Of a DNA stretch of 64,000 bases, positions 1-12,261 are shown piece by piece. The notes beneath the pieces are model-generated. The model was not told the origin of the DNA. It made no database searches and worked only from the letters and a program-made list of their open reading frames with translations. How positions within the stretch are numbered: the stretch's first letter is position 1; the number at the start of each line of letters is the position of its first letter. The DNA lies in the NCBI GenBank assembly GCA_002189035.1, contig NEEC01000011.1, forward strand, positions 2,480,001 to 2,544,000. The letters are read 5' to 3'. The position numbers were made by a program, and so were the translations under genes. The stretch comes from Utricularia gibba. Its lineage: Eukaryota > Streptophyta > Magnoliopsida > Lamiales > Lentibulariaceae.

Positions 1-141
1 TTATTTACTACTGCTTTTCTGATTCTGTGTGATTGGTACATCAGTGTTGGAAGGTTTCTGGGTTGCCTCAGTTATCATGTGCGACAGTAGATGCAGATTT
101 CTGTATCCTGAATCTTAATGCTGCATGGGCACAGAATCTAT

Positions 142-3100
142 CTAATAAGATCGCTGTTGGCTGGTTTCCATGTCTAGTTTTTGTCTCATCTGGTGATCAT
201 TCGACTCCTTGTGCTCGTACGGCAGGACGACAACAGGGGCTGCTGGAATCATGTCCCATCTTTCCTTGAGGAGCCTCATGAATGCAACAACCATCTTCCT
301 CCTGAACTCCAGCTCCCTCGTGAACAGATCAAATATCACAACTCCAGCAATGTACTTGAATGGGATCATGAACAGCACGGCTGCACCGACTAGCAATGCA
401 ACCGAGACTTCGGTTGTTACCTGGAAGTAGAAACATGAAGAAGAAATGGATTGGATCTTGTTCTGAGTCAGGGGGGAAGAGATGGGTGAATGAATGAGTA
501 CCTGTGGGTGCCCTGCTAAAAGGATAGAGCGAATTTTGAGGAGGATCACATTGACATTCTGGAGATATTTCTCCATTTCACGCATTGCCTCTTTCAGGGC
601 AATGATTTTCTGGATTGTGTTGGATGGAGGCTGGTCGAAAATGGTGATTTGTCCGAAAAAACGCCCCAGTCGACCTTGCTCTTTGAGTCCCTTCAGTAAC
701 AACATGACGCAGGACAGGGATATCAAGCTTATGGGCAAGATATAGGGCAGCAAGTTCCTGATCAAAACCAACACATAACAACGGAAAGGATTGAGCAGGG
801 GCAAAAAAATGTGTATCAGTCATTTCTGGGATCCGGAAAAAGTACTACCTGGACAAAACCAGATAGGAAAGCCCCAGAAAAGATGCTGTGGCAATAGGAT
901 CCTCCCAACGCCTTAGTCTTTCAAATGTATGGGCAGCCATAGTGAATGGCAGTACAAGCTCCTGCAAAGGCAAAAATGAAACAGAATATATAGGCCCCTC
1001 TTCATGAAGAAGATGAAAGGACTGAGATTTGAAACCTTGAAAAGGTCGATGTTACTCGGAATTCCTTCGATTGTTGCAGCATCAATGGTTGCTTGAGTTC
1101 TCTCAACCACCCTGTATTTATCTTTGCATGTCATTGCAGCTCTTTCCACCATCGTCATACCAGCTACGACAAGGTTCTTGCTGAGCACAACTCCCCTTTT
1201 AATTGGCATGCTCTTCCAAAAAGCCAGAGAGGCGTTAGTACGCCAAGATGAAGATGCCATCCATTTCCTCAAGTACACACTTCCATCTATATCAAAAACA
1301 TGACTGCTGCTTTCAGGTGTAGGACTAATGGATGTGATCTGAAGTCGGTTTGCTTCATCAACTGATGGTTTCTTGATCATAGGTCCACCCAAAAGTTAAC
1401 TGCAAGAGTTTCAAGAACAGTATCTCCATATGGTGCATTTTCCAAATATGAAAATGGTAGCAACTTTGTTGGATCATCTAAGGTCCTCCGCATGAAATGA
1501 AGTGCTTGAAGTCTAGCAACAGCATTTGCAGTGTAAGTTCTGGCCTTTTCACTCCCTCTCTGAGCACCATACACGTCAAAGACAGACTGATCACCGGCCT
1601 TCGGACCATATTCATTTAGAAATCTGTGGAAAGCTATGACTTCATTGACGAAAGCAAACCAGACATCTCTTCTCATTTCGCTCTTCAAGTCAACGAATTC
1701 AAGAACCAACGGCTCAGAACTGATTGAAATATTCATCAAGAATCCAAAAGACAGAAGAGCAGGATTTAGTGAATACATATGAAGGTAAAAAAATGCTAAC
1801 GGTAAGGTGTAAATGAAACAAAACAAACAAGCGAAGCAATGCAAAGATGAGAAAGTAAGGAAGCTTACTCACTCTAGGCCAGATGAAACAGAGATGGCAG
1901 AATCAAAAACATTTGATCCTAGAGGGCCAACTCTAGTCTTCTCAACTCTTGAATCCTTACGAGAAAGGTCACGTCTGACAGTAGTTCCTTCTCCAACCAA
2001 GCCAACGGCCTGAAAAAGAACAAGGATGGGAAAATGAACCACAGGAAAATGGTATACAATATTCCCGCCATCTTCATTTGCTTTACTTTTGATTTTGAAG
2101 CTGTCACTTCGTGAACAGTACCATATATTTCAAAAGAAACCAAATTACTGCAGCTATCAACACCACAAAATGTCACACAGGTATGAAGCAAATACCTCAA
2201 AGTAAAGAGCCTTATCAGTTAATGTGAGCATCCCTGGCCATGCAGTGTTCCTTTCCCATCTTATTACTGGCTGCTTTCGGCTAGAACCAAGGCAGAGGAT
2301 TTTTTCCTTAGCACTATAAGAAAAATCCTGAAGCTGATCTGAATTTCGACCATCGTGCACTCTGCATATCAAGAAAATGAAAACATCTAAAATGAGAAGA
2401 AAACATGCCCAGGGAATGTATCAAAGTTTTCTAGTTTATATGTAAAAAGTCAAGAAAATAATGCTCACTTGAGAAGTTCTCTCAAATATGTGGACCATAT
2501 ATTATACGAGATTCCCCCAGAATCACCACTAAGAGCTTTGAAGAGATTATGTGCAGTAGGATAATCAGCGACACCAGACACAGTGGGGGCAATGCGAACA
2601 AATGCATCTTCACCCACCAGCTTTGACTTCAGCATCTTGCCAGGACCCTTATTTTTCTAATATTCATGGAAGAAAAAGGATCGCAATTTTGAGTAGTAAA
2701 AAAATGCGTACCAACATTATGGAATATCTAAGATGCCTAAACAAATAAATTCAGTGACAAAAAGAAGACCTGCAGTACATCTTTCTCTGTTTGGCTTTCC
2801 CTTCCATCTTTGTGAGGATTTTCCCATGCCAGCATAGTTATGAAAACTAACCCTCGGAACGCAGATTCCTCATATCAGAAGTAGGAAAGCCACATTTAGT
2901 ACATTAGATGCAATTTATCAAATAAAATCGATCTCACCTTAAAGCAATATTAGTATATGGGAAACTACAGTGAAACATAAAATATTCCTGAAGTTGACTG
3001 ATCAAGCTTATTTCATTTCGTCGATAAATTAATTCATCAAATAACTATTATATCATATGAATTTAAAATTAAAATGGTTCAGTAGTCAATGCACCTTGAG

Positions 3101-4294
3101 ACCTGGATGAACTTCAGCAGCGTTTCTTGACAAAAATCTCAAACAGCAATATTCCACAAAATTACGTGGATCGTAATACACATGCTCAGGTACAAGCGCT
3201 TTGAAAATATGTAACATCTTCTTCCCCGTCTGCCCGTTCATCCTGCATGTCTTTAACCATAAAGTCAATGAATTTCCTCATTCGAGAACATTGCATAAGT
3301 TCGAACTTCCAGGTTCTCTTCAACATCAGTGAAAAAATACAAATGAATTAATCTAATAAATAGATGCCAAACTTAACCATGATTATCACAATTATACATC
3401 AGATCACGTGAAGAAACACTTTATTATGTTTTTTTTTTTTTTTTGAAGTTGAATTTCTGTTAGGATCCAACACTCGGAGGTTGGTATGACAGGTAGGCAG
3501 AGCTGAACGTTCACAGGCATAAACTTACAAAAAGTAGAACGTTCTCAGATTCACCAAAACAATCCAATGCTAAATAAAAATCCATTGTGACATTTAGATT
3601 GAAAACCTGATAGAGTAATTTACCTGCTAAACTGCTCAATGGAAACAACAGCAGCTTCAGACAGTTCACCTCCAAAGATTCTTGAATCAAATGTCTGTTC
3701 GATATTCAATATACTCTCAATATCGCCATCTTCATCATCATCATTCGTACGAGGGGTAGTCTTTCCATCATTAGCAGATTTTTTCACAATTGGAGCAGCC
3801 ATTTCACTTAAAAAATTCCGAGTCCTAGACAGCAGCTGGTTCACAGTTTCCTGCATTATATCTGCAAGCAAAAAAGATCTTGAGTGATCTATCTTGCCTT
3901 TTTCTCCTGTATAACATAACCGTGCGCCGAATGAGCACAGGCTACATCAAATGCTACCACCCTATTTTCCAAAAAAGGATGCGATGAGTAGAAACATCCA
4001 TTAACGTAGAACAATGGATATGAAAAAATTGCATCTTTCATAAAATGATTCCATGAGCGGAGAAATTGCTTGCAACTCACTGGTGTCAATCTCGCTGAGC
4101 TTCCAATTCTTATCACCACCCACCAAATGAAACCCAAACTTACTACCCATAGACGACGCTGACGAACCCTCCGACTCCGAAGAAGAACCATTTGCTTCGC
4201 AGCAAGCAACCCGGAAAACACGTTTACTCCCATAGCGCACCGTCCCAGGGGTAAGCCTGAGGCGCGGCACTTCAACTGGAAACTTCGAAAGCAT
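142..4294 (-). CDS. DUF639 family protein (plant-specific, unknown function), with one frameshift
   Basis: Function unknown; recognised as the plant DUF639 family, with resemblance to the long Arabidopsis member I recall as At1g71240. Exons joined by eye: 4294-4081, 3862-3624, 3242-3095, 2868-2771, 2656-2469, 2361-2196, 2009-1873, 1719-1036, 961-849, 757-502, 420-142. Conserved stretches include LEFVDLKSEMRRDVWF, PYGDTVLETLAVNFW and VYLRKWM. Hydrophobic segments near the C-terminus (YILPISLISLSCVMLLL and SVALLVGAAVLFMIPF) suggest membrane association. The basic, Ser-rich start (MLSKFPVEVPRLRLTPGTV) could be a plastid transit peptide, which is inference. The exons sum to 2522 nt; adding the one base that appears to be missing from the GGG run at 1388-1390 gives 840 residues. 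Without it the frame stops just after NFWVDL. It is divergent from the bZIP gene across a 1.9 kb spacer. Confidence 0.85.
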
Positions 4295-6183
4295 CTAGAG
4301 AACGCAGCTGGTGAACTATCGCACGTCAGCACAGACTTCCATCCTCCCAAAGTAGCCAGAGCCTCAGCAAGAATTGATCCAAAAATCAATCAACGACAAC
4401 CCGCAGTCCCCTACGGGCCCAGGCCGATCACCTAACTTTGCTTGGGCACTTGCCGCCGGACTCGGGCGCCGCCCTCCTCATCCTCAGCCCAATTTCCGTT
4501 TGTTCTTATCCATCACACCAGCAAATCATCTATTTATCAGTCTTTCGTTGTTGGGCCCACGACTTGGTCCATCTTTCACCCTTTGCTTATTCCATTTTAT
4601 TATATTTATTAATTAACTTCCCATTGAAATCAATTTTGTTCCTATAAAAATGTTTTATAAAAAATTTATTATCAAATATAATTAATTTTTATTTTAAAAA
4701 AATGAAAAAATTAAAATAAATTATTTTTAAAAATACAAAAAATTTAAAAAGGAAAAACTATGTAAATAGTCTCCATTACTTATCTAAATGTCATAAATGA
4801 TTTTCAGAAATAATGTTTTAATTATCAATTATTTCAAAACCATTTGTAATTGATTTTTACTATTTCGAAATCAAGTAAAAATAGTTTTCATTATTTACAC
4901 TAATAGTAAAATCAAATTCACAATTTAAAACCATAATTTTTTCCAATTTAATTTTACTATTTTAGATCGACTTTTGACCGCCATAGAATTTTTTTTTCAA
5001 TTTAAAACCTTAATTTTTTAGCACCGGCCCGGCTCACTAATCAACCCCAATCAATATGAAGCTCTATATGAGTAACGGTTCAGGCCCATAACTGCAATGA
5101 TGGGCCGGGACGGTTAATGCCGGCCCAACGAATTGTGACACGTGTGCAACCAGGAAACTTATTTGGGTAAATAATTATTGGTATTGTTATTTTGCATTTA
5201 TTTTATTTATAATTAATTTCCGTACAAAATTAATTAAAACGCTACGTCAAAGTTGTCACCTTCATCTATTGAATAATGAATACATTCTTTTATTCAACAC
5301 AGTGCAACTGAGTGGGTTTGTATATTTTCACTTTGGTCCCTGAACTTTACGGTAATTGCGGATTCAGTCTTCGTGTCGCTGTATCAGTATATGTGGCTGG
5401 ACCTGTGGCATAATGAATACTCCGTTTTCTGATCTGATTTCGTCGTTTTAATTTTGTAACTAATTTTATCTACTGCTGTTATTTTCGGAGTGCGAGGCGC
5501 CAGCTGCGTGAAAGTTGAGCCGAAAGAGAGATTTTTTTTGGAATTGGATTTCAGTTGTATGTATGTGCCGTCTGCTGCGGAGTGTGATGCACTCTGGATT
5601 CCGATTTCTTCTCGGTCTTGGTTTTCTTTATATATATTTTTGATTGTAATTCCCACCTATTTCGAGGTTAGCGTTACCCTTCCTGTGCTTTTTTTTCTAA
5701 TCTACGATCGATATGCATTGCTCTGATATGGGGTTTTGTTGTTGGTTTCAAATGTTTGGTACACAGATCCTGAAATTTTTAGGGAAATGTGGGTGAATAT
5801 AAAAACATTGGTCTCTTGTTTTGTTCTCTTAGTTAAGGGTTCTGGATTATTCATGTTCGTGGGTAAGTTCATGAAAGAGTGACTAGTTTTCTCTTCTCAC
5901 TGGTGTGTGTACTAAAAATGGCATGTATGGTTTCCTTTTAGCCAGAAGTTGGTTACTTTGATAGAAGGAAAAATCAACTCTTTTTTTGAAAGAAGGATCA
6001 TAAGAAAGAGCGATGAGATGTTTCCTTAGAGAATCTTTGCCCTTGTTTCTCTGTTTCTCCATGTGTTTATCTAGTTATCATATTTCTGAATGTTGGCTAG
6101 TTCAAGTTGCGCTGTGTTTGGATTCAATATTTGCTTCCTTGATGTGTTGCTGATTTGGTATGCAGAAACTGGCGTCTTTAGCC
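4295..6183. promoter_or_regulatory. Divergent intergenic/5' region between DUF639 gene and bZIP gene
   Basis: No coding gene is visible. The first 300 bases hold several GGGCC/GCCCA motifs (around 4405-4560) typical of housekeeping plant promoters. 4600-5030 is very A/T-rich. A G-box/ABRE-like ACACGTGTGC lies near 5140. 5300-6165 probably contains the 5' untranslated exon(s) and intron of the bZIP gene: a splice acceptor (TATGCAG) ends at 6165, 18 bases before the chosen ATG. The 5' donor was not fixed. Confidence 0.6.
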
Positions 6184-7681
6184 ATGGAAAACTCAAAAGT
6201 GCCATCGAGCATCAGAAGTGTGGTATGCAAAGGAAAGGGTTCGCTGCTGCCCCCTAAAATTCCATTTTCTGGGGTTTCCTCATCATTTTCAGACTACATT
6301 CCTATCTCTGGAGTCTCTCGAAGTACTCAACGAAGGCCCATTGAAGGAAACTTACATCAACGTACTTCCTCTGGGAGCGGTTTGATAGAGGAGCCACCTT
6401 CTTGGCTTAATGAGCTTCTCGATGAGCCCGACACACCTGTTAGAAGAGGTCACCGACGGTCATCTAGTGATTCCCTTGCATATTTTGACGCATCTACTGC
6501 TGAAAGCATGAAACATGTAGCTCAACATGGCAGCGAGTTTGGTGATGTAAACCAGCCATCTATATGGGGATCTCAAGTCTTCGCCATTGGTGGACATACC
6601 AACCATAGTTCATTTTCTTCTGCTGATACAAACCATTTTTCCACAAACAAGAACAGACCCTGGGATGAGGCTCAAAGTTCTGTGGCACCTGAACTCGCTT
6701 CCCCTGGTGAGAGTGCCGTCATACCATCTACTGAAATTGGTACCATCTCTCAAGATGCAAATAGAAACCGATTTGCGTTGGAAGAAAGCAAGAATCTTGT
6801 CGAATCTGGGGCTTGGGATTCAGATGCATCTTTTCAAAAAATGGAATCTTCTCACGCCAAGTCTGCAGTCCCTGAACCAGACAACCGGCGTTCTAAACAG
6901 TAAATTATTTCTCACAAGTTATTATGGCTCTTCTGCAGTTTGCATTCACATTGACTGACTGTCATTATTTTTTGGAACTGACTGTAGGCAGTATGCTCAG
7001 AGGTCAAGGGTCCGGAAGCTTCAGTACATAGCTGAACTGGAGAGAAATGTTCAAGCTCTGCATGTGAGTTATTCTATAAATGAAAAAAAGAGTGTATTTC
7101 AGTCTTATAATCATTCATAATTCCAGGCTGAAGGATCTGAGGTTTCTGCTGAAATCGAATTCCTCAACCAGCAAAATTTGATACTGAGCATGGAAAATAA
7201 AGCACTACAGCAGCGTTTGGAAAGTTTATCCCAAGAGAAGCTCATAAAGTGCTGTAAGTACCTTCCTTACCAACTGTTCATTCTGCAGACAATGCTGAGG
7301 TAGAGCTTTGGAATGTATGATGCTCGGAAACATAGGAAGCCAATACCGACATTTTTACCTGAAATTTGTTTACTTAAGCTTTTCCTGTGACCATGTGATA
7401 TCGAAACAAGAAGAATGGTAGTGTTTTAGTCTGTCACACTAACTATTTTTCAAAGTTGAGAGTCTCTCATTCCTGTTCTAGAGGCTGTTTCAATGCCTAA
7501 TTGGGATTTTGAATGCTGTACAGTAGAGCATGATATGTTGGAAAGAGAAGCGACTAGGCTGCGGACCCTTCATCAGACACTACTTTTGCAGCAACAAACA
7601 CCCCCTTCTGGCCATAGACGAACCCGAAGCAGAGATCTTGACCAACAACTAGCAAAACTTTCCCTCAAGCACAAGGAATGA
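6184..7681 (+). CDS. Group-E-like bZIP protein (At1g58110/At4g06598 type)
   Basis: Likely nuclear basic leucine-zipper protein. Exons 6184-6899, 6988-7063, 7127-7253, 7524-7681 give 358 residues. The N-terminal half holds family signatures: LLPPKIPFSGVSSSFSDY, an EEPPSWLNELLDEP motif and a Ser-rich RRGHRRSSSDSLAYFD patch that looks like a phosphorylation/14-3-3 site. The basic region SKQQYAQRSRVRKLQYI is followed by a long zipper (AELERNVQALHAEGSEVSAE, NQQNLILSMENKALQQRLES) and a C-terminal coil ending in RRTRSRDLDQQLAKLSLK. The usual invariant Asn of bZIP basic regions (N-x7-R) is Lys here, as I recall for this subgroup, so DNA binding may be weak or need a partner. The ATG at 6184 was chosen because it is the first after the acceptor at 6165 and opens the conserved MENSK start. 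DNA downstream of the stop, from 7922, is the left edge of the inverted duplication. Confidence 0.9.
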
Positions 7682-9012
7682 AGCACTGGCCTTGACACCA
7701 TACTACCCCAAAACCACATACCCACCAACATCATCAATCATGAAAGGCCACCTTGAGTTCTCCTGCAACTTGTCCCAATGCCAACAAAGAACTCCCCCTG
7801 TCGGCTGCCATGCTACCTCCTCAGTTGTAAGTGGCTTCTTTCTCTCCTGGTAGCTTGCCCACTAGAGACGATATTTTTCGTTTCCAGTCGTGACGATATC
7901 AACAGTGTTGATTCATTGGCAGCTGAGTAGCAGTAGTTTGAAATGGGTTGCTGCGGATTTCCATTAGCCCCATGCTGTGTTAATGTTCATATGAGCTGTG
8001 ATGCTGCTCCAGTATCATCATGCTATGCTAGATTGAATCTTTCTACAATATTATTCCCTTTCCTTCGAAAATAAAAAACAAAGGGAATACTTCCAAAGCT
8101 ACTTGTTACCCTTGTCTCCCCAAAAGCAGATGAGAATAGTCTTCAGGACTCCTTGAACTGACTACTGATGGACTTCTTCCTCATCCCCATTTCCAGTCAG
8201 GTGCTTTTAAACGTCACCAACGTCGATCGTCACGTGGCCCACGATGACGCACCAGTTCCAGTCCGGCGGGCGCGACGGGCAGCCCCACCGTATTACGTGT
8301 ACGCCGGCGGCGTGATTCAGTAGAATTTTCCTCGGAATCTGCAGTGAACGATGACGTGGACGTTGACCACTGCATGGTCATGCACATGTACGTAAAAGAT
8401 AGTTTATGTGCACTTGCGACGAGGGTGCGTGCAATACCTTCTCATGGGCCCTCATTTTTAATTTTTTCTCAGCCGTACCGTATTTAACTTCGTCCACCAG
8501 GATGGATGCTATCCTAAGCGCTTACCATCACATCCCATCCCATCCCAGCTTGAAAATTATGGATTCAATCAAAATCATTCTATAAAAAATTCTGAAAATT
8601 ATTAGAAAAATTTAAAAAAAATCTAAGAAATTTGTTACAAGAAAATACAAGTTAGTATCAAATATTATCATCCCGAGCTGTGACCGTACAAATAGGGATG
8701 CTACCATTAGTGTCACTTGATAATGTGGGGTGTCTCATGTGCCTTGTCTATTACAAATCTGGACATGTGTCAGATACTGTATAAGAAAAGTTGGTCACTT
8801 ATAATATAATTTTTTTAACTTAGTGTATGAGAGAAATTACATAAGTGGTCACTTTTATGATTAATCATGAATCCTTGTGTGTTTCACTTATAGTTCATTG
8901 TTATTAGGCATAAACATAGTAAATAATATTGCTCCACTTCCAATAAAAGAAGTATTGTATGTTACAAATAGACATGAGAAATATTGAATTATTCAAATAT
9001 AAAAATGGGTAT
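7682..9012. other. 3' flank of bZIP gene plus 3' flank of polygalacturonase 1
   Basis: 7682-8100 is the probable 3' UTR of the bZIP gene and carries AATAAA-like signals near 8069. From 7922 onward everything is matched in inverted orientation downstream of polygalacturonase 2. Three copies of ATCCC lie at 8532-8546, against six at the mirror site. 8550-9012 is A/T-rich and contains the polygalacturonase 1 3' UTR. No other gene is seen. Confidence 0.6.
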
Positions 9013-10798
9013 CTATATCGCACTAAATAGTGAAGCCGGGGGGCAACTTGGGGAGACCGGCGCCGTGTTCTGGGGTTGCACGTTGGTGCAGGTGGCGGAA
9101 GACTTCCCCCCGCTCTGAGCAGTCAAGTTGATGTTATTGAACTGGATCTTTTGGCACGACGACTTCTCGCTGCAGTTCAACGTGATGGCGTACTTGGAGG
9201 CGCTGGTGCCGGAGATGTTCTCGTACAGCACGTTCTCGATCAGCACCGCTCCTTCCTGAAAGTTTTAGCATCGGAAAGTTGAGCTCCAGTACAGGTCAGA
9301 AGAAGAACATCAGAAATGTATGGGATTCTTACGGTTGAGGAGCATGACTGGACGGCCTTGTCGCAGTAGTCCTGGTCGATGATGATGGGGTTCTGCACAT
9401 TGTGCATGCGTATGTTCTTGAATGTGATGCCGCTCGCCGTCCCAGATCCTCCCTGCACAGATACACAAACACGCGATTGTTCACAAAGCCCTATCGGAAC
9501 GGAGTTGCAGGCAGAGTTTGAGCTTAGGATTACCTCCCAGGTCTTGATTCGGACTCCGTTGGATGATCCGGTGAAGTTTGCTCCATCAACGACGACGTTT
9601 TGTACCAAAGCCGGCGAGCCTTTCTCTCCCAAACTCCCAATACTGATGCCATGGCCCGGTCCGCATGTAATCCCGGTGGCGCGGATCATCGTCGAGCCGG
9701 TCACGATGGAGATACAGTCGTCACCTGCGTCGAACCGCGGGAGCCAACGGTGAGCCAGGAGCCATGAACAACATGAAGGCGATTAACTAAAGCGGCGAAC
9801 CTGTGGCTATGGTGGTTGATGAGACGGTGACGTTTTGACTACGGGAGATGTGGACGCCGTCGGTGTTGGGGCTGGTCCCCGGCGCGGTCACCGTGAGCCC
9901 CGAAGCGACGACGTTTTTGCAGGAGTTGAACGTCAAGTCAATTTGCTGCGAGTTGATAACCTTGATGTTCCTCACCACCAAGTTGGTGCAACTTTCAAAA
10001 GTCAAAGCCTGCATATAAAATCAACAAATAAATACTACTATTTTTTATTTATTTCTTTTGCATGGGGACAGGATTGTCGATTTGGGACTGACCGTTGGAG
10101 CATTCTTGCACGGCTGCATGAAATAAAAAGAAAAGAATATTTAGTCTCGATCTTCTTTTTTTTTTTTAATGAAGAAAAAGGAAAAAGCAAGCGAATGAAA
10201 GAACCAAAGACCTTCGATTTATCCACTTTGCAAGAGTTTTGCCACCAGACGCTTCCTCTGCCGTCGATGGTTCCGCCGCCTTCCACCACCAGGTTCGAGA
10301 CGCCGCTGAATGTGAGCCAATGAGTGGGGCTGCTGGTGTAATCCGACGAGGATGTAGAAGCCACAATGTCACCGGAGATCTGAACATTGATCTTCGACTT
10401 ACAGGAACCGGAAAACGTCACTGGTTTCAGAAGGAAAACCTTATTGGGTATCACCAAATTCACTTCCTGCGTAGAGGCACAAGCCACCTTCCAAGCCTGA
10501 GCGAACGCCTGAAATCAACAGCAACAGCAAAGGCTAAGAAACTTGACAAACAAATGAATTATCAGCAGACGCCTCTGCCACCCCATCTTACAACCTTGGA
10601 ATCGTCGGTGATGCCGTCGCCCTTGGCGCCGTAGCTGAGAACACTGATCGTGGAAACGGTGGCAGTGGGGAGCGCGATATTCGCGCAACGCATGAACTCG
10701 TCGAAGGAAAGAGTGCGAGCTCCAGAAGAGGCAAGCAAGCAGCACAAGCAGAAGAGGATGGCGACGAAGGAGGAGGAAGAGAGGCTTCTGGTACTCAT
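9013..10798 (-). CDS. Polygalacturonase 1 (GH28 pectinase), left copy, intact
   Basis: Secreted enzyme that hydrolyses alpha-1,4-galacturonan in cell-wall pectin. Exons 10798-10595, 10508-10212, 10113-10093, 10008-9801, 9724-9534, 9452-9333, 9255-9013 encode 427 residues. A signal peptide is evident (hydrophobic VAILFCLCCLLASSGA). The catalytic GH28 motifs are all present: SPNTDG, GDDC, CGPGHGISIGSLG and RIKTW. The typical GAKGDGITDD start and Cys-rich end (CTNVQPQN..PSC) are also seen. The third coding exon is a 21-nt micro-exon (PCKNAPT), followed by an 84-bp intron that the right copy lacks. One unusual residue is QQID, where the family and the right copy have QQIH. A TATA box lies at 10856-10863. 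It is head-to-head with the right copy, with the CIP1-like gene between them. Confidence 0.95.
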
Positions 10799-12261
10799 CG
10801 TGATCAGGAGCTATTAGCAGGTATGGTGTTTATGGGAAGGGATTGGGGGCGCAGGTATTTATAGACCAGCTGCTTCCTTTCCAGTTAGAAGAAGACAGAC
10901 AAGAAGAGATTGTATCTAGGAGTCATCAACTGATCGTCTTTGACTTTCTAAACACCCGGATTTGAGTGTCACGTGTTTGTAACAACGAGAAAATTAAGCA
11001 TCACGTGATCGATAAAATTGATTATTCATAATATCATCTCCAACGTACATGCCGTATTTGACCCCCTTTTAAAAGCACTGTATATATTACATGCGCAAAT
11101 TTCCACACTTGAGTTTTTATTTCTCAAGAATTTCCATTTCAAAAAAGAAATATAAATATTGATCTACTAATAATTTTTAAATTAATGTAAAACACGAATC
11201 GAAATCCATTATTAGATTATATCATATTCACCTCTCGTGATTTTTGAATTATATAAAGTTAAAACCATTAGAAAAAGAGAAATGAAAGTTATAAATACTA
11301 ATTATAATGATTCATCGTTATAACAATATTAAGATCAAACCGATTGATTTTACTAACATGAGAAATCAAATATACAATTTTACAAGTTTTGAAACAAATT
11401 ATTTATAAAAAAAGTAAATTAAAGAATCTATCACATAATTTTGAAATTTGAAAGTTAAATTATTTATATTAAATATAACTTGGAGTGCTGGCAAACTCCA
11501 CTCGTAATTCTTTTATGTTTCTGGGTTTTCATCCCAAAATTTAAAACCGATCCGTCACTTGTCTTGTCAACGTAGTAGAATTTTCCGTTTCATTTAAAAA
11601 AATAAAAAGAGAAGAGAAATGTGTGGATATGGAGTGCATGCATGGGCATGACATGTACGTAAAACATATTATATGATTGTGGTCTGGTCTGGGTACGTGC
11701 AGGAGCTTCCTTTCTTGTGTTGTTCTTCAAACTCACGTGGGGGGATGCGCATTTCCTGCAATGGAAAGTCCGCCACCACACACATCTTACTATTCCCAGA
11801 AAGCTAAGAACCGTGACTGTAATGGATTCCGCATTACCAACGAAAATTTCAAATTACGTGACCTTATCGACTTGGGTGACACCTGACATAACACTCTTCT
11901 AACATTTACAACGAAATTTCCTGTTTAACCTGGCTTCTTGTTTTGTCCAAATCCGCCTACGTCTTATCTATCCCCTCGCCTGGTTCGAGTTCCTGGGTGC
12001 CAGTGGGAGAAAGAGGAATAAGACAGACCACTTAGATGAAAAGAATGGGTATAGCTGCTCATGGTTTCATTTCACATGGTTGTGGAATGAATGAATACAG
12101 ACAGGACAGGTGGGAGACACGAAACGAATGGGGGGACAAGCATGTACTGTTGTTCTACAATCAAGTTTGCAAACAATTCAAAGCACACTTTGGAAAGAAT
12201 TTATTTACCTGAACCAACTTGTTCCTGATATTCACAGTGGCGGTGGGTGGGTGGCTGTCTG
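10799..12261. other. Upstream region of polygalacturonase 1 and 3' flank of CIP1-like gene
   Basis: 10799-11753 is the duplicated promoter and upstream DNA, including a CATGCATGC palindrome near 11636 and ACGT-core motifs (CACGTG near 11734). 11754-12261 is unique and carries the 3' UTR of the minus-strand coiled-coil gene. No gene is recognised. Confidence 0.5.
10856..10863 (-). promoter_or_regulatory. TATA box of polygalacturonase 1
   Basis: TATAAATA on the minus strand, 58 bases upstream of the ATG at 10798. The same box at the same relative position precedes the right copy (20260-20267), so the core promoter was duplicated with the gene. Confidence 0.7.

Larger units (their letters stand above)
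7922..11753 (+). repeat. Left arm of large inverted duplication (polygalacturonase block)
   Basis: This 3.8 kb matches the reverse complement of 19173-23178 through the bZIP 3' flank, the whole polygalacturonase gene, its promoter and about 0.8 kb of upstream DNA. Outer edge: GCTGAGTAG at 7922 pairs with CTACTCAGC-like sequence ending at 23178. Inner edge: GGGGATGCGCATT ending at 11753 pairs with AATGCGCATCCCC at 19173. Both borders were found by direct reading, so each may be off by a few bases. Confidence 0.9.

Noticed and set aside
7493..7523. Using the first CTAG acceptor (about 7482) for the last bZIP exon
   Set aside because: It would insert residues that break the conserved KCLEHDMLERE coil. 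The acceptor at 7523 joins the frame exactly.
10515..10745. Alternative donor after the Val codon in polygalacturonase exon 1
   Set aside because: TT|GTAAGA looks like a better donor than AAG|GTTGTA, but only the latter gives the family sequence DDSKAF; both keep the frame, so RNA data would settle it.
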